This document shows positions 43,215 through 52,552 of a stretch of 64,000 nt of DNA, in pieces. The translations under genes were made by a program, and so were the position numbers. The stretch is from Pseudarcicella hirudinis (GTDB lineage Bacteria; Bacteroidota; Bacteroidia; Cytophagales; Spirosomataceae): the NCBI RefSeq assembly GCF_900115665.1, contig NZ_FOXH01000002.1, positions 265,670 to 329,669 of the forward strand, given 5' to 3'. Position 1 is the stretch's first letter. Every line of letters starts with the position of its first letter. Below the pieces are notes generated by a model. The model searched no databases and was not told the origin of the DNA. It was given only the letters and a program-made list of their open reading frames with translations.

Positions 43215-45464
43215 ATGAAAAAAGTTATATTCTCCCTTTTTTTTGTTCTCCCTTTTGCCGCAATCGCTCAGGATTTCTCATTTCTTCCGGATACAACCAC
43301 TAAAGTAATTGTTGATAACCGTCTGCTAAGCAATGCCTGGGCAGGCGGATTGAATGCTCCGCAGTTTTCTACCTGCAAACTAAATAATGACGGATTTGAA
43401 GACCTTGTCATTTTTGACAGAACTAATAACAAGTTATCCACATTTCTGGCCGTGCAGGATTCAAACGGTAAGTTTTCCTGGAAATATGCACCTGAATATG
43501 AATCTCAATTTCCGGATATTCAGTTTTGGATTTTGTTGGTGGACTACGATCAGGATGGAAAGAAAGATATTTTTACCTATGCTCCCGCCGGTATTCAGGT
43601 TTTCAGAAATGTGTCGGACGGAGGGAAATTACTTTGGCAACAGGTTGAAAACCCTTTACATACAATCGGACATTCCGGCCCGGATCCGATTAATCTTTAC
43701 GTAGCTGCTTCCGATGTCCCGGCAATAGTGGATGTAGATAACGATGGAGATGTAGATATCCTGGCTTTTGATACCAGTGGTAATTTCATAGAATTTCATC
43801 AGAATTTCAGCCAGGAACAATATAAGGATAATAAACATTTTGCTTTTAAAAAGATTGGTAACTGCTGGGGTAATTTTGTCAAGGAACACTGTAAAGACTT
43901 TGTGTTTGATGTTGATTGTCAGAGCACTGTGGCTGGCATAACTCCTCCCGCAACCAATCCTTCTCCGGATAAAGTTTTGCACTCAGGTAATTCTATTCTG
44001 ATTTTTGATATGAATGGAGATAATAAAAAAGACATGCTTTTTGGTCATGTTTCCTGTACCAATATTGCGCAGCTCCATAACGAAGGATCTGAAAAACAGG
44101 CGATATTTAAAACAGCGCAATATGTTTACCCATTGAGTAATCCGATTGATTTTAACATTTTTCCGGCGGTTTATAATGAGGATTTCGATTTTGACGGAAT
44201 AAAAGATATCATTGCGGCCCCGAATGGTTATGATAACGCTCAATACACGGTTGATTACCAGAAATCTGTGAGATTTTATAAGAATTTCGGTACAAACGAC
44301 AATGTTCAGCTAGTCTTTCAGACCTCTGATTTTCTTCAGAATACGATGATTGATGTGGGGGAAAATGCTTCTCCGGTTTTTGCGGACATAGACGGCGACG
44401 GTGACCAGGATTTACTGGTAGGAATAGGAGGGATTCGTACCGATGATCTTGGTGTAAGAGGAAGTATCTATTTGTTTGAAAATACAGGAACAGCTACGAG
44501 TCCGGCTTTTCAGCTTAAAACCCGGGACTATCTCAATTTATCACAGAGTTTACAGCTTTTTGACATCAAACCTTTTGTAACAGATATGAATGGTGACGGA
44601 ATCCCTGATTTCGGATTTGCCGGAACTTCTTTTAAAGGAATGGAACTCCGGTATATTGTCAATAAAGGAGAGAAAAATAAAGCATTCAGTCTGAACCTCG
44701 CAGAAGCAGTTGTTGTTAACGGTGTTTCTGATATTCAGCCGGGAGACAGCCCGTTGTTTGTTGATGTGGATCGTGATGGTAAAAAAGACCTGTTACTGGG
44801 AAAAGCCAGAGGGACAATTCAATATTATAAAAACAAGGGTACCAGCCAAAGTCCGGTTTACAACAAGGAGATTGAGGAATTCGGCGGATTGAAATTTGAC
44901 TATGTAACCGGGAATGTATCACTGGCCGCTTTGGATTTGAACGGAGACGGTAAACCTGAATTAATAGCTGCTAACAGAGAAGGGCATATGAAGGTATATA
45001 AATCATTTCAGGATCAGGATTTTACCTTGTTTAAGGCTGATACAAACCTCATTTCAAACTCACTTACTCAGAAAGCCGAATATATGAAACTGGGAGGAAT
45101 GCTATCGGTAAGCGGAGCGGATTTAAACGGGGATTTATTACCCGAAATTGTTTTGGGAACTAACTCAGGGGGATTAAGATTTCTGAAAAATACTTCTAAA
45201 TTAATCGTTACAGGGGTAGAAGAAGAAATAGATCCGATTTCGGTGTTTCCTAATCCGGCCAATAAAAACCTGACTGTTAAAGTACCTTTCAAAGCAGAAA
45301 TAGAGTTGGTCAATTTGCAGGGGAAATCAATGATATCAAAGAAACCGGTTGCTGCCAATCAGGAAAATTTATTGGATTTGTCCATGCTTACAGAAGGAGT
45401 TTATCTGTTGAAAATTGACAATGGAACACAAATAAGAAGCAAAAAAATTGTGGTAAAAAAATAA
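43215..45464 (+). CDS. T9SS-secreted VCBS/FG-GAP repeat protein
   Basis: 749 residues, exported (signal MKKVIFSLFFVLPFAAIAQ). At least seven FG-GAP/VCBS blades carry calcium-binding Asp-loops such as DVDNDGDVDILAFD, DIDGDGDQDLLVG, DMNGDGIPDFGFA, DVDRDGKKDLLLG and DLNGDGKPELIAA, forming an integrin-alpha-like beta-propeller. The last 75 residues (ISVFPNPANKNLTVKV to KKIVVKK) are a type A sorting domain for the type IX secretion system, so the protein is expected on the cell surface or outside. The function is likely binding or adhesion. It is monocistronic, and a terminator overlaps its stop codon. Confidence 0.93.
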   Translation: MKKVIFSLFFVLPFAAIAQDFSFLPDTTTKVIVDNRLLSNAWAGGLNAPQFSTCKLNNDGFEDLVIFDRTNNKLSTFLAVQDSNGKFSWKYAPEYESQFPDIQFWILLVDYDQDGKKDIFTYAPAGIQVFRNVSDGGKLLWQQVENPLHTIGHSGPDPINLYVAASDVPAIVDVDNDGDVDILAFDTSGNFIEFHQNFSQEQYKDNKHFAFKKIGNCWGNFVKEHCKDFVFDVDCQSTVAGITPPATNPSPDKVLHSGNSILIFDMNGDNKKDMLFGHVSCTNIAQLHNEGSEKQAIFKTAQYVYPLSNPIDFNIFPAVYNEDFDFDGIKDIIAAPNGYDNAQYTVDYQKSVRFYKNFGTNDNVQLVFQTSDFLQNTMIDVGENASPVFADIDGDGDQDLLVGIGGIRTDDLGVRGSIYLFENTGTATSPAFQLKTRDYLNLSQSLQLFDIKPFVTDMNGDGIPDFGFAGTSFKGMELRYIVNKGEKNKAFSLNLAEAVVVNGVSDIQPGDSPLFVDVDRDGKKDLLLGKARGTIQYYKNKGTSQSPVYNKEIEEFGGLKFDYVTGNVSLAALDLNGDGKPELIAANREGHMKVYKSFQDQDFTLFKADTNLISNSLTQKAEYMKLGGMLSVSGADLNGDLLPEIVLGTNSGGLRFLKNTSKLIVTGVEEEIDPISVFPNPANKNLTVKVPFKAEIELVNLQGKSMISKKPVAANQENLLDLSMLTEGVYLLKIDNGTQIRSKKIVVKK

Positions 45465-45488
45465 AGCAGAGACCTTAGTCCCTGCTTT
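45463..45488. terminator. Terminator overlapping the VCBS gene stop codon
   Basis: AAAGCAGAGAC pairs with GTCCCTGCTTT (11 bp with one mismatch, 4-base loop). It separates the VCBS gene from the convergent DUF1349 gene ending at 45498. Confidence 0.7.
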
Positions 45489-45497
45489 GTCTGAAAA

Positions 45498-46196
45498 TTA
45501 ATTTCCGGTCCAGAAATCCTTGAAAGCTTTCGGAACATATTTAATGTCGTCAAACACCGTAGTACATTGTGCACCGATGGGCGATTGAGCGCAGAATCCA
45601 ATTTTAAAATCTCCCGAACCCGGAAGGGCAAAAAGCCTTAACATTTTCCAGTTTTTCCCATCTGCTGAGTAGTAAAAGCCAAATAATTTTCCGGATTTTC
45701 CAATTCTGAAGAAAACCTTTTTCGTATTTACCTCGAAGTGATTGTTATCATCTGTGACGATATTGGTGAGACCTGAGCAAACCTGGAATTTCCCGAAATG
45801 ATTTTTTTCGAATAATAATTTTCCGTAATACTTATTATTGCGATAGATCATCAGACTTCCTCCGTCGTATTCATTCCTGAAATCTACATTTACTGAAGCG
45901 GTAAAGACAAAATTGTCAGCAGGTTTGAATAAAAGCAAAGGAGCAGTAGCAATATTGAAATCACCTGCCGCAGAATGGTAAATGTCAGTGCCTTTCTGAG
46001 CGGTAATAGTGATGGCATTGTCTTTGGTAACCTTGAAACTTTTAGGGGCATTGATCCAGGATAAAGCATTTGGAATCGCTTTTATTTTAACGGAATCTGC
46101 TTTTTCCTTAATGGTAACTGATTTTGAATTATTTCCTGAAACACTCAGAAAGCTTAGGCTTAAAAGAAAGAGAGCAGAAAAAAAGAATTGTTTCAT
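45498..46196 (-). CDS. Exported DUF1349 (concanavalin-like) protein
   Basis: 232 residues with signal peptide (MKQFFFSALFLLSLSFLSVSG). The rest matches DUF1349, a lectin-like beta-sandwich: ALSWINAPKSFKVTKDN, DIYHSAAGDF, VDFRNEYDGGSLMIYRN, FRIGKSGKLFGFYYSADGKNWKML and KIGFCAQSPIGAQCTTVFDDI, the last being typical of the family. Homologues include regulators of K+ conductance in yeast (ROT1-like) and accessory domains of GH43 enzymes; the activity is unproven. It follows the GH130 gene by 76 bp on the same strand, so a carbohydrate connection is likely. Confidence 0.85.
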   Translation of the reverse strand: MKQFFFSALFLLSLSFLSVSGNNSKSVTIKEKADSVKIKAIPNALSWINAPKSFKVTKDNAITITAQKGTDIYHSAAGDFNIATAPLLLFKPADNFVFTASVNVDFRNEYDGGSLMIYRNNKYYGKLLFEKNHFGKFQVCSGLTNIVTDDNNHFEVNTKKVFFRIGKSGKLFGFYYSADGKNWKMLRLFALPGSGDFKIGFCAQSPIGAQCTTVFDDIKYVPKAFKDFWTGN

Positions 46197-46272
46197 AGTG
46201 TGATTTTTTAATTGAGGATGTTTGAATTTTAGGAAAATAATTGATTTTTAATCAGGTAATATCAGTATATAT

Positions 46273-47361
46273 TTAATTTTTGATGGCAACGCCAACCATG
46301 CTGTCAGCAGTTCCATAATACAGGAACCATTTGTTTTTGAAATAGACCAATCCTTCAATAAAAGTTGTTCCGGCAGTATATTGGCCTTTTATTTCATGTG
46401 AAAGTGTAGGCTTAATGAAATAGTCCTCTGCCCTTGCCAGTACGTGAGTCGGGTCATTCAGATCGAAAAGTACCTGACCTCCGGAATAGGTATCCGCAGG
46501 AAGATTTTTATCTGTTTTAGCGCCTTTGGCATTTTTGCCATTGTATAACAAAACGATTCCTTTTTCAGTCACTAAAGCAGGAGGGCCGGGTTCAGTGAGA
46601 TCGCTGTCATATTTTCCGTTTCTCGGAGCAATAATCGGTTTAAGATTATGGTCTTTATCAGTAAGCGGAGTCCAGTTTATCAGGTCATCAGAAGTCGCAA
46701 GGTAAACAGGATTTTCTCCCCAGTACATCCAGTATTTTCCTTTGATTTTAGCGGCAACAATTTTACCATTTTGCATTTTTGTAACAATTGAGCCGGATTT
46801 TGACCAGGTATTCAGGAATTTTCCCTGCAAAGCTTTTGCGAAAGCCGGGCCTTGTTTTTTCCAGTGAATCAGGTCTTTGGAAGTGGCAATACTTAAGCGG
46901 GCTATTTTTCTGTCCCAGCTTGTATAAGCCAAAACGTAAGAACCGTTTTCTGCTTCCACAATGCGGGGATCTTCGCAGCCACCCGGAGAATCATAGATTG
47001 AAAATTTATCTTTTTGAGGAAATAAGACAGGATTTTTCATTTTCTGAAAATGTAAACCATCTTCACTAACCGCCAGGCCTATTCTGGAAGTACGATAGCC
47101 AATCCCGACTCCCGGCGTATCTTCAGCCCTGAAAAGCAGATAAACTTTGCCATTTCTGACAATAGCAGCCGGGTTAAATACATCTGCTTTTTGCCATTTT
47201 ACTTTGAGATTGCTCATCGGGCAGTCAAAGATGTAGGAAGAATCTGCCTTCATAATCGGATTGAATGCAGGTTTGGCAAAGGGAATAAGCTGCCAGTCCT
47301 GAACCTGTGCAAAGCTGATCTGACATATTAAAATAAGGCTTATAAAAATGGCTTTTTTCAT
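46273..47361 (-). CDS. Exported GH130-family glycosidase or phosphorylase
   Basis: 362 residues with signal peptide (MKKAIFISLILICQISFAQ). Five-bladed propeller of GH130: NPAAIVRNGKVYLLFRAEDT (about 65-84), SRIGLAVSEDGLHF, the signature SPGGCEDPRIVEAENG (about 128-143) with the catalytic Asp in EDPR, and the ending WFLYYGTADSMVGVA. GH130 enzymes cleave or phosphorolyse beta-mannosides; exported Bacteroidota members are usually hydrolases rather than phosphorylases. It lies upstream of the DUF1349 gene, and the two may work on the same glycan. No SusCD pair is nearby. Confidence 0.88.
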   Translation of the reverse strand: MKKAIFISLILICQISFAQVQDWQLIPFAKPAFNPIMKADSSYIFDCPMSNLKVKWQKADVFNPAAIVRNGKVYLLFRAEDTPGVGIGYRTSRIGLAVSEDGLHFQKMKNPVLFPQKDKFSIYDSPGGCEDPRIVEAENGSYVLAYTSWDRKIARLSIATSKDLIHWKKQGPAFAKALQGKFLNTWSKSGSIVTKMQNGKIVAAKIKGKYWMYWGENPVYLATSDDLINWTPLTDKDHNLKPIIAPRNGKYDSDLTEPGPPALVTEKGIVLLYNGKNAKGAKTDKNLPADTYSGGQVLFDLNDPTHVLARAEDYFIKPTLSHEIKGQYTAGTTFIEGLVYFKNKWFLYYGTADSMVGVAIKN

Positions 47362-47458
47362 GTTTTCGGATTTACAGGAATTTCATCCAAATGTACTCCT
47401 TTTTCAGGAAAGTGAAAGCGGATTTGTGAGGAGGGTTGGACAGATGAAAACTAAAGAA

Positions 47459-47496
47459 ACGGAACCCGTAAGACTTTCTGGTCTGACAGGTTCCGT
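47459..47496 (-). terminator. Nested hairpin downstream of the GNAT gene
   Basis: ACGGAACC (47459-47466) pairs with GGTTCCGT (47489-47496), enclosing a second stem AGAC/GTCT. The minus-strand tail is only moderately T-rich (TTCTTTAGTTTTC). It lies 50 bp past the GNAT stop. Confidence 0.4.
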
Positions 47497-47545
47497 CGAG
47501 AAACTGATGCGTCGTGGTAGTTATCTGATTGAAAATCAGAAGGGA

Positions 47546-48136
47546 TTATTGCAAGGTTTGACTTTCTGACTGTAAAGATTGACAGGGATGATGATTTTTC
47601 CGGTGAGGCGGAACGAACATCATTGCGGTACATAAGCAGTTTTTAAAATCCTTGCCTTGCAGAATTTTGTAATTTATGCAGCTCTTGCAGCCTTCCCAAA
47701 ATTCCTTTTCCTTCGTAATTTCATTGAAAGTAACCGGGCTGAAACCTAATCTCGAATTCATTTTCATGATGGCAAGTCCTGTTGTAATACTGAATATTTT
47801 TGCTTCAGGATATAAGGTTCTGGATAACTCAAAAATTTTATGTTTTATTGCTCTGGCAACCCCTTTTCCTCTGAATTGCGGAGAAACAATCAGGCCTGAA
47901 TTGGAAACAAATTCGCCATTTGCCCAAACTTCAACATAGGAGAATCCTGCCCAGACTCCGTTGGTTGTAAGAGCAATGACGGCTTTACCTTCTCTGATTT
48001 TTTTTAGAATTGAAGCGGGAGAACGTTTCGAAATGCCTGAACCTCTGATGATTGCGGAGGACTCCATTTCATCCGTAATCATTTTTGCAAATTTACCGTC
48101 TTCCTCTGTGGCAAGACGGACGATTATATTTTTCAC
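47546..48136 (-). CDS. GNAT-family N-acetyltransferase with C-terminal Cys cluster
   Basis: 196 residues. The GNAT core shows the beta4 strand GLIVSPQFRGKGVARAIKHK (about 81-100), containing the acetyl-CoA loop RGKGVA, and the preceding AGFSYVEVW. The C-terminal third has a regular series of cysteines (EGCKSCINYKILQ, then NCLCTAM), as in a Bacteroidota subgroup of GNATs, perhaps a metal site. The final 30 residues (HRKNHHPC...) look unconstrained. Substrate unknown. It is transcribed leftward, 47 bp after the next hypothetical gene. Confidence 0.85.
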   Translation of the reverse strand: MKNIIVRLATEEDGKFAKMITDEMESSAIIRGSGISKRSPASILKKIREGKAVIALTTNGVWAGFSYVEVWANGEFVSNSGLIVSPQFRGKGVARAIKHKIFELSRTLYPEAKIFSITTGLAIMKMNSRLGFSPVTFNEITKEKEFWEGCKSCINYKILQGKDFKNCLCTAMMFVPPHRKNHHPCQSLQSESQTLQ

Positions 48137-48183
48137 GATGATTATTCTTTAGATAAGCTAAAAAAATCAATAACAGAAGTTGA

Positions 48184-48543
48184 TTAGCAGCCGCTTTGCA
48201 TCACTTGTTTCAGATAAATCGCATAAAAAGCAGTAGGAATGATTGATTTTATCAGTATTATGTCTGATTTGCTACCCGACATGTAGGAAGAGAAAGTATA
48301 GATAAAATTATTCTCAATGACTGATTTAAGAATTAAATCTCCGTTATTATAAAGTTTTTCTGCGAGTTTGAAGCATTTTTTAGAGAGGCTGAAGTTATGT
48401 TCTTTTACTGCTTCTTTAGTAAATCCAGCAAAACACTGTACCGATTTATACACATCAAGTGCAGTTTTACTGGTATGTAATTGACTGGTCAACTGCGGGA
48501 ACTCATCCTGAATGAGACCCGGAACTTCATATTGCGAAATCAT
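48184..48543 (-). CDS. Small helical protein of unknown function
   Basis: 119 residues, soluble, rich in alpha-helix-forming sequence (TSKTALDVYKSVQCFAGFTK, LSKKCFKLAEKLYNNGD) with a TPR-like feel, ending MQSGC. I recognise no named family. It precedes the GNAT gene by 47 bp in the same orientation and may share its transcript. Codon use does not look unusual. No function proposed. Confidence 0.65.
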   Translation of the reverse strand: MISQYEVPGLIQDEFPQLTSQLHTSKTALDVYKSVQCFAGFTKEAVKEHNFSLSKKCFKLAEKLYNNGDLILKSVIENNFIYTFSSYMSGSKSDIILIKSIIPTAFYAIYLKQVMQSGC

Positions 48544-48761
48544 AATGTTTGGTATTAACTGGTTCTCAGAGATATTTTAAACTGATAAACCAGTCATGCC
48601 AAAACCTATGCCGTTATAATAAAGTATTTTTTAAGTGTCTGATTAGTAATAATTTGTGATATTATTTGTTGTTTTTTAAACCACCGGAACCCTTTCATTT
48701 TGACAGGGTATTTTCAAATCGGGGTATTATGTTCCTGAAAAACCGGACTGTTCTGACTTCT

Positions 48762-50675
48762 CTAAACAAATTCCCAGGCACTTTGGTAACTGTCTGCATT
48801 TTCAGCATAAGAGATAAAATCTGCATAAAATGGAAATTGGGCGAGCGTAGCACTATCCCCGATAATGATCAGTTTTTTTCTGGCTCTGGTCATTGCGACA
48901 TTCATTCTTCGTATGTCTGACAGGAAACCGATTTCGCCATCATTATTACTTCTGGCCATGCTGATGTACACAATATCTCTTTCCTGTCCCTGAAAACTAT
49001 CAATCGTGTTTACAGAAATACGTGACGCAAAAGGCTGTAATTCAGGAGTATGAGCCAATAGGTCGTTCAGGATATTTACCTGTTGTTTGTATGGAGAAAT
49101 AATGGCAATATCCGGAAAATTTTCTTTGGCATACTCCAGGCTGATCTGCTCCGCAAGTTGAGTCAGATGTCTGATTAATAATGCTGCTTCTTCCGGATTG
49201 GTCGTACTTGTTCCGTTGATTTTTTCGGTAAAACCACAACCTGCAGTATCCAGGAAAACAAGAGGGGCATTGTCCCCCTTAAGTAAATGATTGGCTACAG
49301 ATTCATGAGCCTTTAATTTATGGCCATAAAATACCTGAGAAGAATAACCCATAATCAGCTTATTCATACGATATTGCTCGTCGAGCAAAGTAACAGCTTC
49401 CGGATGCAGGGCTACGCATTTTTCCAGAAGGGTAGTGTTCAGCCCGTTTTTTGCAGCATCGTTCGACTTAATCGTAGGAGGAAGCTGGCAGTGATCTCCT
49501 GCCAGTACCACCTTTTCTGCTTTAAGGATCGGAATCCAGCAGGCAGGTTCAAGGGCTTGTCCGGCTTCGTCGATGATGACCGTATGAAATTTAAGATCTC
49601 TGATGGTGTAATGATTTGCTCCTACAAGAGTGGCCGTAATAATCTGTGCTTTTCCGACAAGATCGTCAATGATATATTGTTCAGAATTGCCTACTTCTTT
49701 CAGAATTTTATGCGCTTCCTCAAAGAGTAATTTTCGCTGATCTCTTTCAGACTTACCAAAGCTCCTTTTGTATTTATGAGCCATGTTTTTATATTCCTGA
49801 GCCTGTTTTTTCAGCTTTTTAGTCTCTTTGATCAACGAGTGACCAGCCATTTTATGGTCAAGTGTGAGAGATATCATTTTCTCATTCACTCTGGCCGGAT
49901 TGCCTATTCTTAAAACATTCAGTCCTTCATTATGCAGTTTTTCACTAAGTAAATCAACAGCGGTATTACTTGGTGCCACTACCAGAACTTGTTTATGATC
50001 CTGATTGATTAAAGCCTTGATTGCCTGAACAAGTGTAGTTGTTTTTCCCGTTCCCGGAGGGCCGTGTACGATAGCAAGCTCATTGGCTTTTAAGATATTA
50101 TCAACGGCGTTAAGCTGTGAGGCATTGAGTTTCGGAATATAAAGCGGGGTGTTTTCCTGCCTGAAAGTTGGCTTTTTTTCTCCTGTTAAAATAGCAGTAA
50201 GACGTCTGGAAGGGGCATTTTCTTCCATTTTTTCAGAAATAGAAGTGGCAAGTTTGATAGCACTTTCCATTTCATCATAGCTGTTTTCATCAAAAAGCAC
50301 GTCAATTCCCAGTTTGCCATCTCTCGACCATTCGGGTAATTCATCAGTACGAAGGGTAAGTCTGAGTTTATTCCCGCTTTGATGCGAAATAGTCCCTTCT
50401 ACACGATCATTTTGTGCATCATGATTACTGAATAAGACTGCCGGCATGCCAAATCTGAGTTGATGAGGTATATCCTGATTGGTAGTACGTTCTACTTCAA
50501 CCGTCAGATAATCTCCCCTTCCGATTTCAGTTCCTCTTATGGCAACAGGATACCAGGTAAGTCCGTTGGCTCTTCTGTCAGAAACAGAAGATTGTTCGGT
50601 TAATTTACGGTATTGATTGCGATCCTCTTCACGCTCGGTATGCAATAAGCTGAGCAGTTGTTTAAAATAAGCCAT
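48762..50675 (-). CDS. UPF1/IGHMBP2-like superfamily 1 helicase
   Basis: 637 residues. A beta-barrel N-terminal part (about 30-140) precedes the SF1B motor: motif I HGPPGTGKTTTLVQAI (about 204-219), Ia VVAPSNTAVDLL, II VIIDEAGQALEP (about 369-380), III AGDHCQLPPT, IV/V NTIDSFQGQERDIVYISMAR (about 568-587) and VI NVAMTRARKKLIIIGD (about 603-618). Proteins of this type unwind RNA or DNA 5' to 3'; the bacterial role is uncertain. It lies at the left border of the defence islet but has ordinary base composition and is probably core. An exact -7 box stands almost at its ATG. Confidence 0.93.
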   Translation of the reverse strand: MAYFKQLLSLLHTEREEDRNQYRKLTEQSSVSDRRANGLTWYPVAIRGTEIGRGDYLTVEVERTTNQDIPHQLRFGMPAVLFSNHDAQNDRVEGTISHQSGNKLRLTLRTDELPEWSRDGKLGIDVLFDENSYDEMESAIKLATSISEKMEENAPSRRLTAILTGEKKPTFRQENTPLYIPKLNASQLNAVDNILKANELAIVHGPPGTGKTTTLVQAIKALINQDHKQVLVVAPSNTAVDLLSEKLHNEGLNVLRIGNPARVNEKMISLTLDHKMAGHSLIKETKKLKKQAQEYKNMAHKYKRSFGKSERDQRKLLFEEAHKILKEVGNSEQYIIDDLVGKAQIITATLVGANHYTIRDLKFHTVIIDEAGQALEPACWIPILKAEKVVLAGDHCQLPPTIKSNDAAKNGLNTTLLEKCVALHPEAVTLLDEQYRMNKLIMGYSSQVFYGHKLKAHESVANHLLKGDNAPLVFLDTAGCGFTEKINGTSTTNPEEAALLIRHLTQLAEQISLEYAKENFPDIAIISPYKQQVNILNDLLAHTPELQPFASRISVNTIDSFQGQERDIVYISMARSNNDGEIGFLSDIRRMNVAMTRARKKLIIIGDSATLAQFPFYADFISYAENADSYQSAWEFV

Positions 50676-50772
50676 TTACAAATTTACGGTTTTGCAGGGA
50701 AATACCTTCTGCTCCTGCATTTGGGTTGGCATTAAATGAGGAGAGAAAGTGCTGTCTCAGCAGATATTTCAA

Positions 50773-50835
50773 GCAAAAGCAAAACGATATTCGGCTCGGG
50801 TATTTGTGCAAAAGGTATCAGGTGTGCTACAGAGC
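50773..50835. repeat. Left copy of a diverged direct repeat bracketing the Septu-like islet
   Basis: 63 bp starting GCAAAAGCAAAACGATATTC and ending CTACAGAGC. It matches 54534-54596 in the same orientation at 48 of 63 positions without a gap. It is noncoding and lies 94 bp upstream of the rightward 137-residue gene. Confidence 0.75.
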
Positions 50836-50928
50836 ATCTGAAAAAGCTAATGAGGTATATTGATACGATAGAATGACAAATAATATCAATATATTGGTTA
50901 TATTTACACTAAGTTTAAGATTTATAAA

Positions 50929-51342
50929 ATGGAAAAAAGAATTGTTTTGATTTATTGGAAACACAAACAAAGTAATCCCTTTGAGGTGTTTTCCAATCTT
51001 AAAAACTTGTGCTTAAGCTATCCTCAATATAATTATAATACACTGAATAATTATTTGAGTAAAAGAAAGACAGCATATGAAAATGATAATGTAAGGATAG
51101 AGAGAGTATTGGTTAATACTCAACCTCTTATACCTGCACCTGTGAGTCAACGCAGTATTGTTCCGGTGGTTGTCAGAAAACCATTGAAAGAAATAAATGA
51201 AAAGCAGGATGATTTGGAATATTGGTTGGAACAACCCGCTAAGGAAAGATTGAGTGCTGTAACATTTATCATTTCGCAATCCTTGAAAAAAGGACAGCGA
51301 ATGAATAAATCTATTATGCATAAAAAGCAATTGGGAGTATGA
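50929..51342 (+). CDS. Conserved hypothetical protein at the edge of the defence islet
   Basis: 137 residues, soluble and basic. The start KRIVLIYWKHKQSNPFEVFS and the middle NYNTLNNYLSKRKTAYENDN look conserved; the end (DLEYWLEQPAKERLSAVTFI, then SQSLKKGQRMNKS) resembles small Bacteroidota proteins with a YWL-x-PAxERLxAV motif, some of which lie next to nucleotidyltransferases. No family name is known to me. It is convergent with the HNH gene and lies inside the two direct repeats. It could be a regulator or antitoxin-like protein; this is a guess. Confidence 0.7.
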   Translation: MEKRIVLIYWKHKQSNPFEVFSNLKNLCLSYPQYNYNTLNNYLSKRKTAYENDNVRIERVLVNTQPLIPAPVSQRSIVPVVVRKPLKEINEKQDDLEYWLEQPAKERLSAVTFIISQSLKKGQRMNKSIMHKKQLGV

Positions 51343-51394
51343 TATAATCTGTAGCTGCTTTCTCAGCTAACATTTCATCAAACATGGATATGAA

Positions 51395-52552
51395 TTAAAT
51401 GCCGGGTCGATTTGCAAAGTAAGGTAATTCTTTTACCACAATATCTCGTGTTAATTTTGCAAGAGGCCTTTTATTGAAATTTTTTGGATCAAGATAATTT
51501 CCAAAATAAAATTGATAAAATTCATATTTCTCATCTTTTAAAATAGGAAATGTATTAGAAATGGATTTTCTGTATTCATCACTATATCTTTCACATTTAA
51601 ATAGTAGTTCATTTACAATATCTTGATGGCAGGCATTATATATTTCTTCTAATTTAAACAGATTAATATTTCCTGTTTTACATGAATTCTTCTCATCTTT
51701 TTTTAAACGCTTCTTCCCAAATATCCTTTTATCCTTGCTTCCAATTGTAGATTCGAAATAAATTCTATATTTATTAATTTCTGTAATTTTACTTTTAAAA
51801 ACTGCTTTATCTTCAAAACCTTCCACATAAGGACTTAAATGAGATTTTGATGTAATCTGTACATTACCTTTGAGGTTTGAGTTACAGTAACTACAACTAG
51901 GAATTAAGTTATAAAAACTTAATGCAAGTAACGGGTACTTAGATTGAGGATAGAAATGATCAAGGGCTGGACGAATAATTTTATTCTTCCCCCAAACGGT
52001 ATTAATTGGAACTCTATTACAATATGGACATGTATTTACGTTTATAGAGGAAGTTAACCAATATGCATACTCGTTAACCTGATTGAAATCAATTGCGTTC
52101 TCAATAAATGAACGTATATTCTTATTTTCTTTATCAATTTTTAATTTGCGATAGAAATATCTATGCTTTTTATAAAGTTCATTAGGACTGGTTAAAATTA
52201 AATCTTTAAGATTCTTTTCGGAGGAGAGAAACGAACAAATTTTTTTTAATACATCATTATTTTGTCTTACCCATAGATGACAATTGGCTACAGTTACTTT
52301 TGTGTAACTTCTAACATTTTTTAATTTATTGTTGGGTAATAAAAAAAAATTTATATAACTATTAAAGGTTTTATAATTTAGTGAGGTGCTATTATTTTTT
52401 AATAGGGCATCTAAATCTGTTGTTGGATAATTATCAAATAGAACTTTTAAAGTCAAATGAAGTATTGTTATCCTTAGTAAACACTTCTCTTTTATCTTAT
52501 CCAAATATTCATTCGCAATTTGTTCGAGATTCGGAGTATCAATTTTTATCAT
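51395..52552 (-). CDS. HNH endonuclease, PtuB-like, of a Septu-type defence pair
   Basis: 385 residues. An N-terminal helical region (about 1-165) is followed by a zinc-supported HNH nuclease: CPYCNR (175-180), the catalytic ALDHFYPQSKYP (about 194-205), NLIPSCSYCNSNLKGN (about 212-227). This matches PtuB/retron-associated HNH nucleases, in which the His next to the Asp and a late Asn/His cut DNA. At 385 residues it is longer than typical PtuB (about 200), with an extra C-terminal part. It overlaps the ATPase gene by 14 bp, showing coupled translation. Strongly AT-rich, unlike the flanking genes, which argues for transfer. Confidence 0.8.
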   Translation of the reverse strand: MIKIDTPNLEQIANEYLDKIKEKCLLRITILHLTLKVLFDNYPTTDLDALLKNNSTSLNYKTFNSYINFFLLPNNKLKNVRSYTKVTVANCHLWVRQNNDVLKKICSFLSSEKNLKDLILTSPNELYKKHRYFYRKLKIDKENKNIRSFIENAIDFNQVNEYAYWLTSSINVNTCPYCNRVPINTVWGKNKIIRPALDHFYPQSKYPLLALSFYNLIPSCSYCNSNLKGNVQITSKSHLSPYVEGFEDKAVFKSKITEINKYRIYFESTIGSKDKRIFGKKRLKKDEKNSCKTGNINLFKLEEIYNACHQDIVNELLFKCERYSDEYRKSISNTFPILKDEKYEFYQFYFGNYLDPKNFNKRPLAKLTRDIVVKELPYFANRPGI

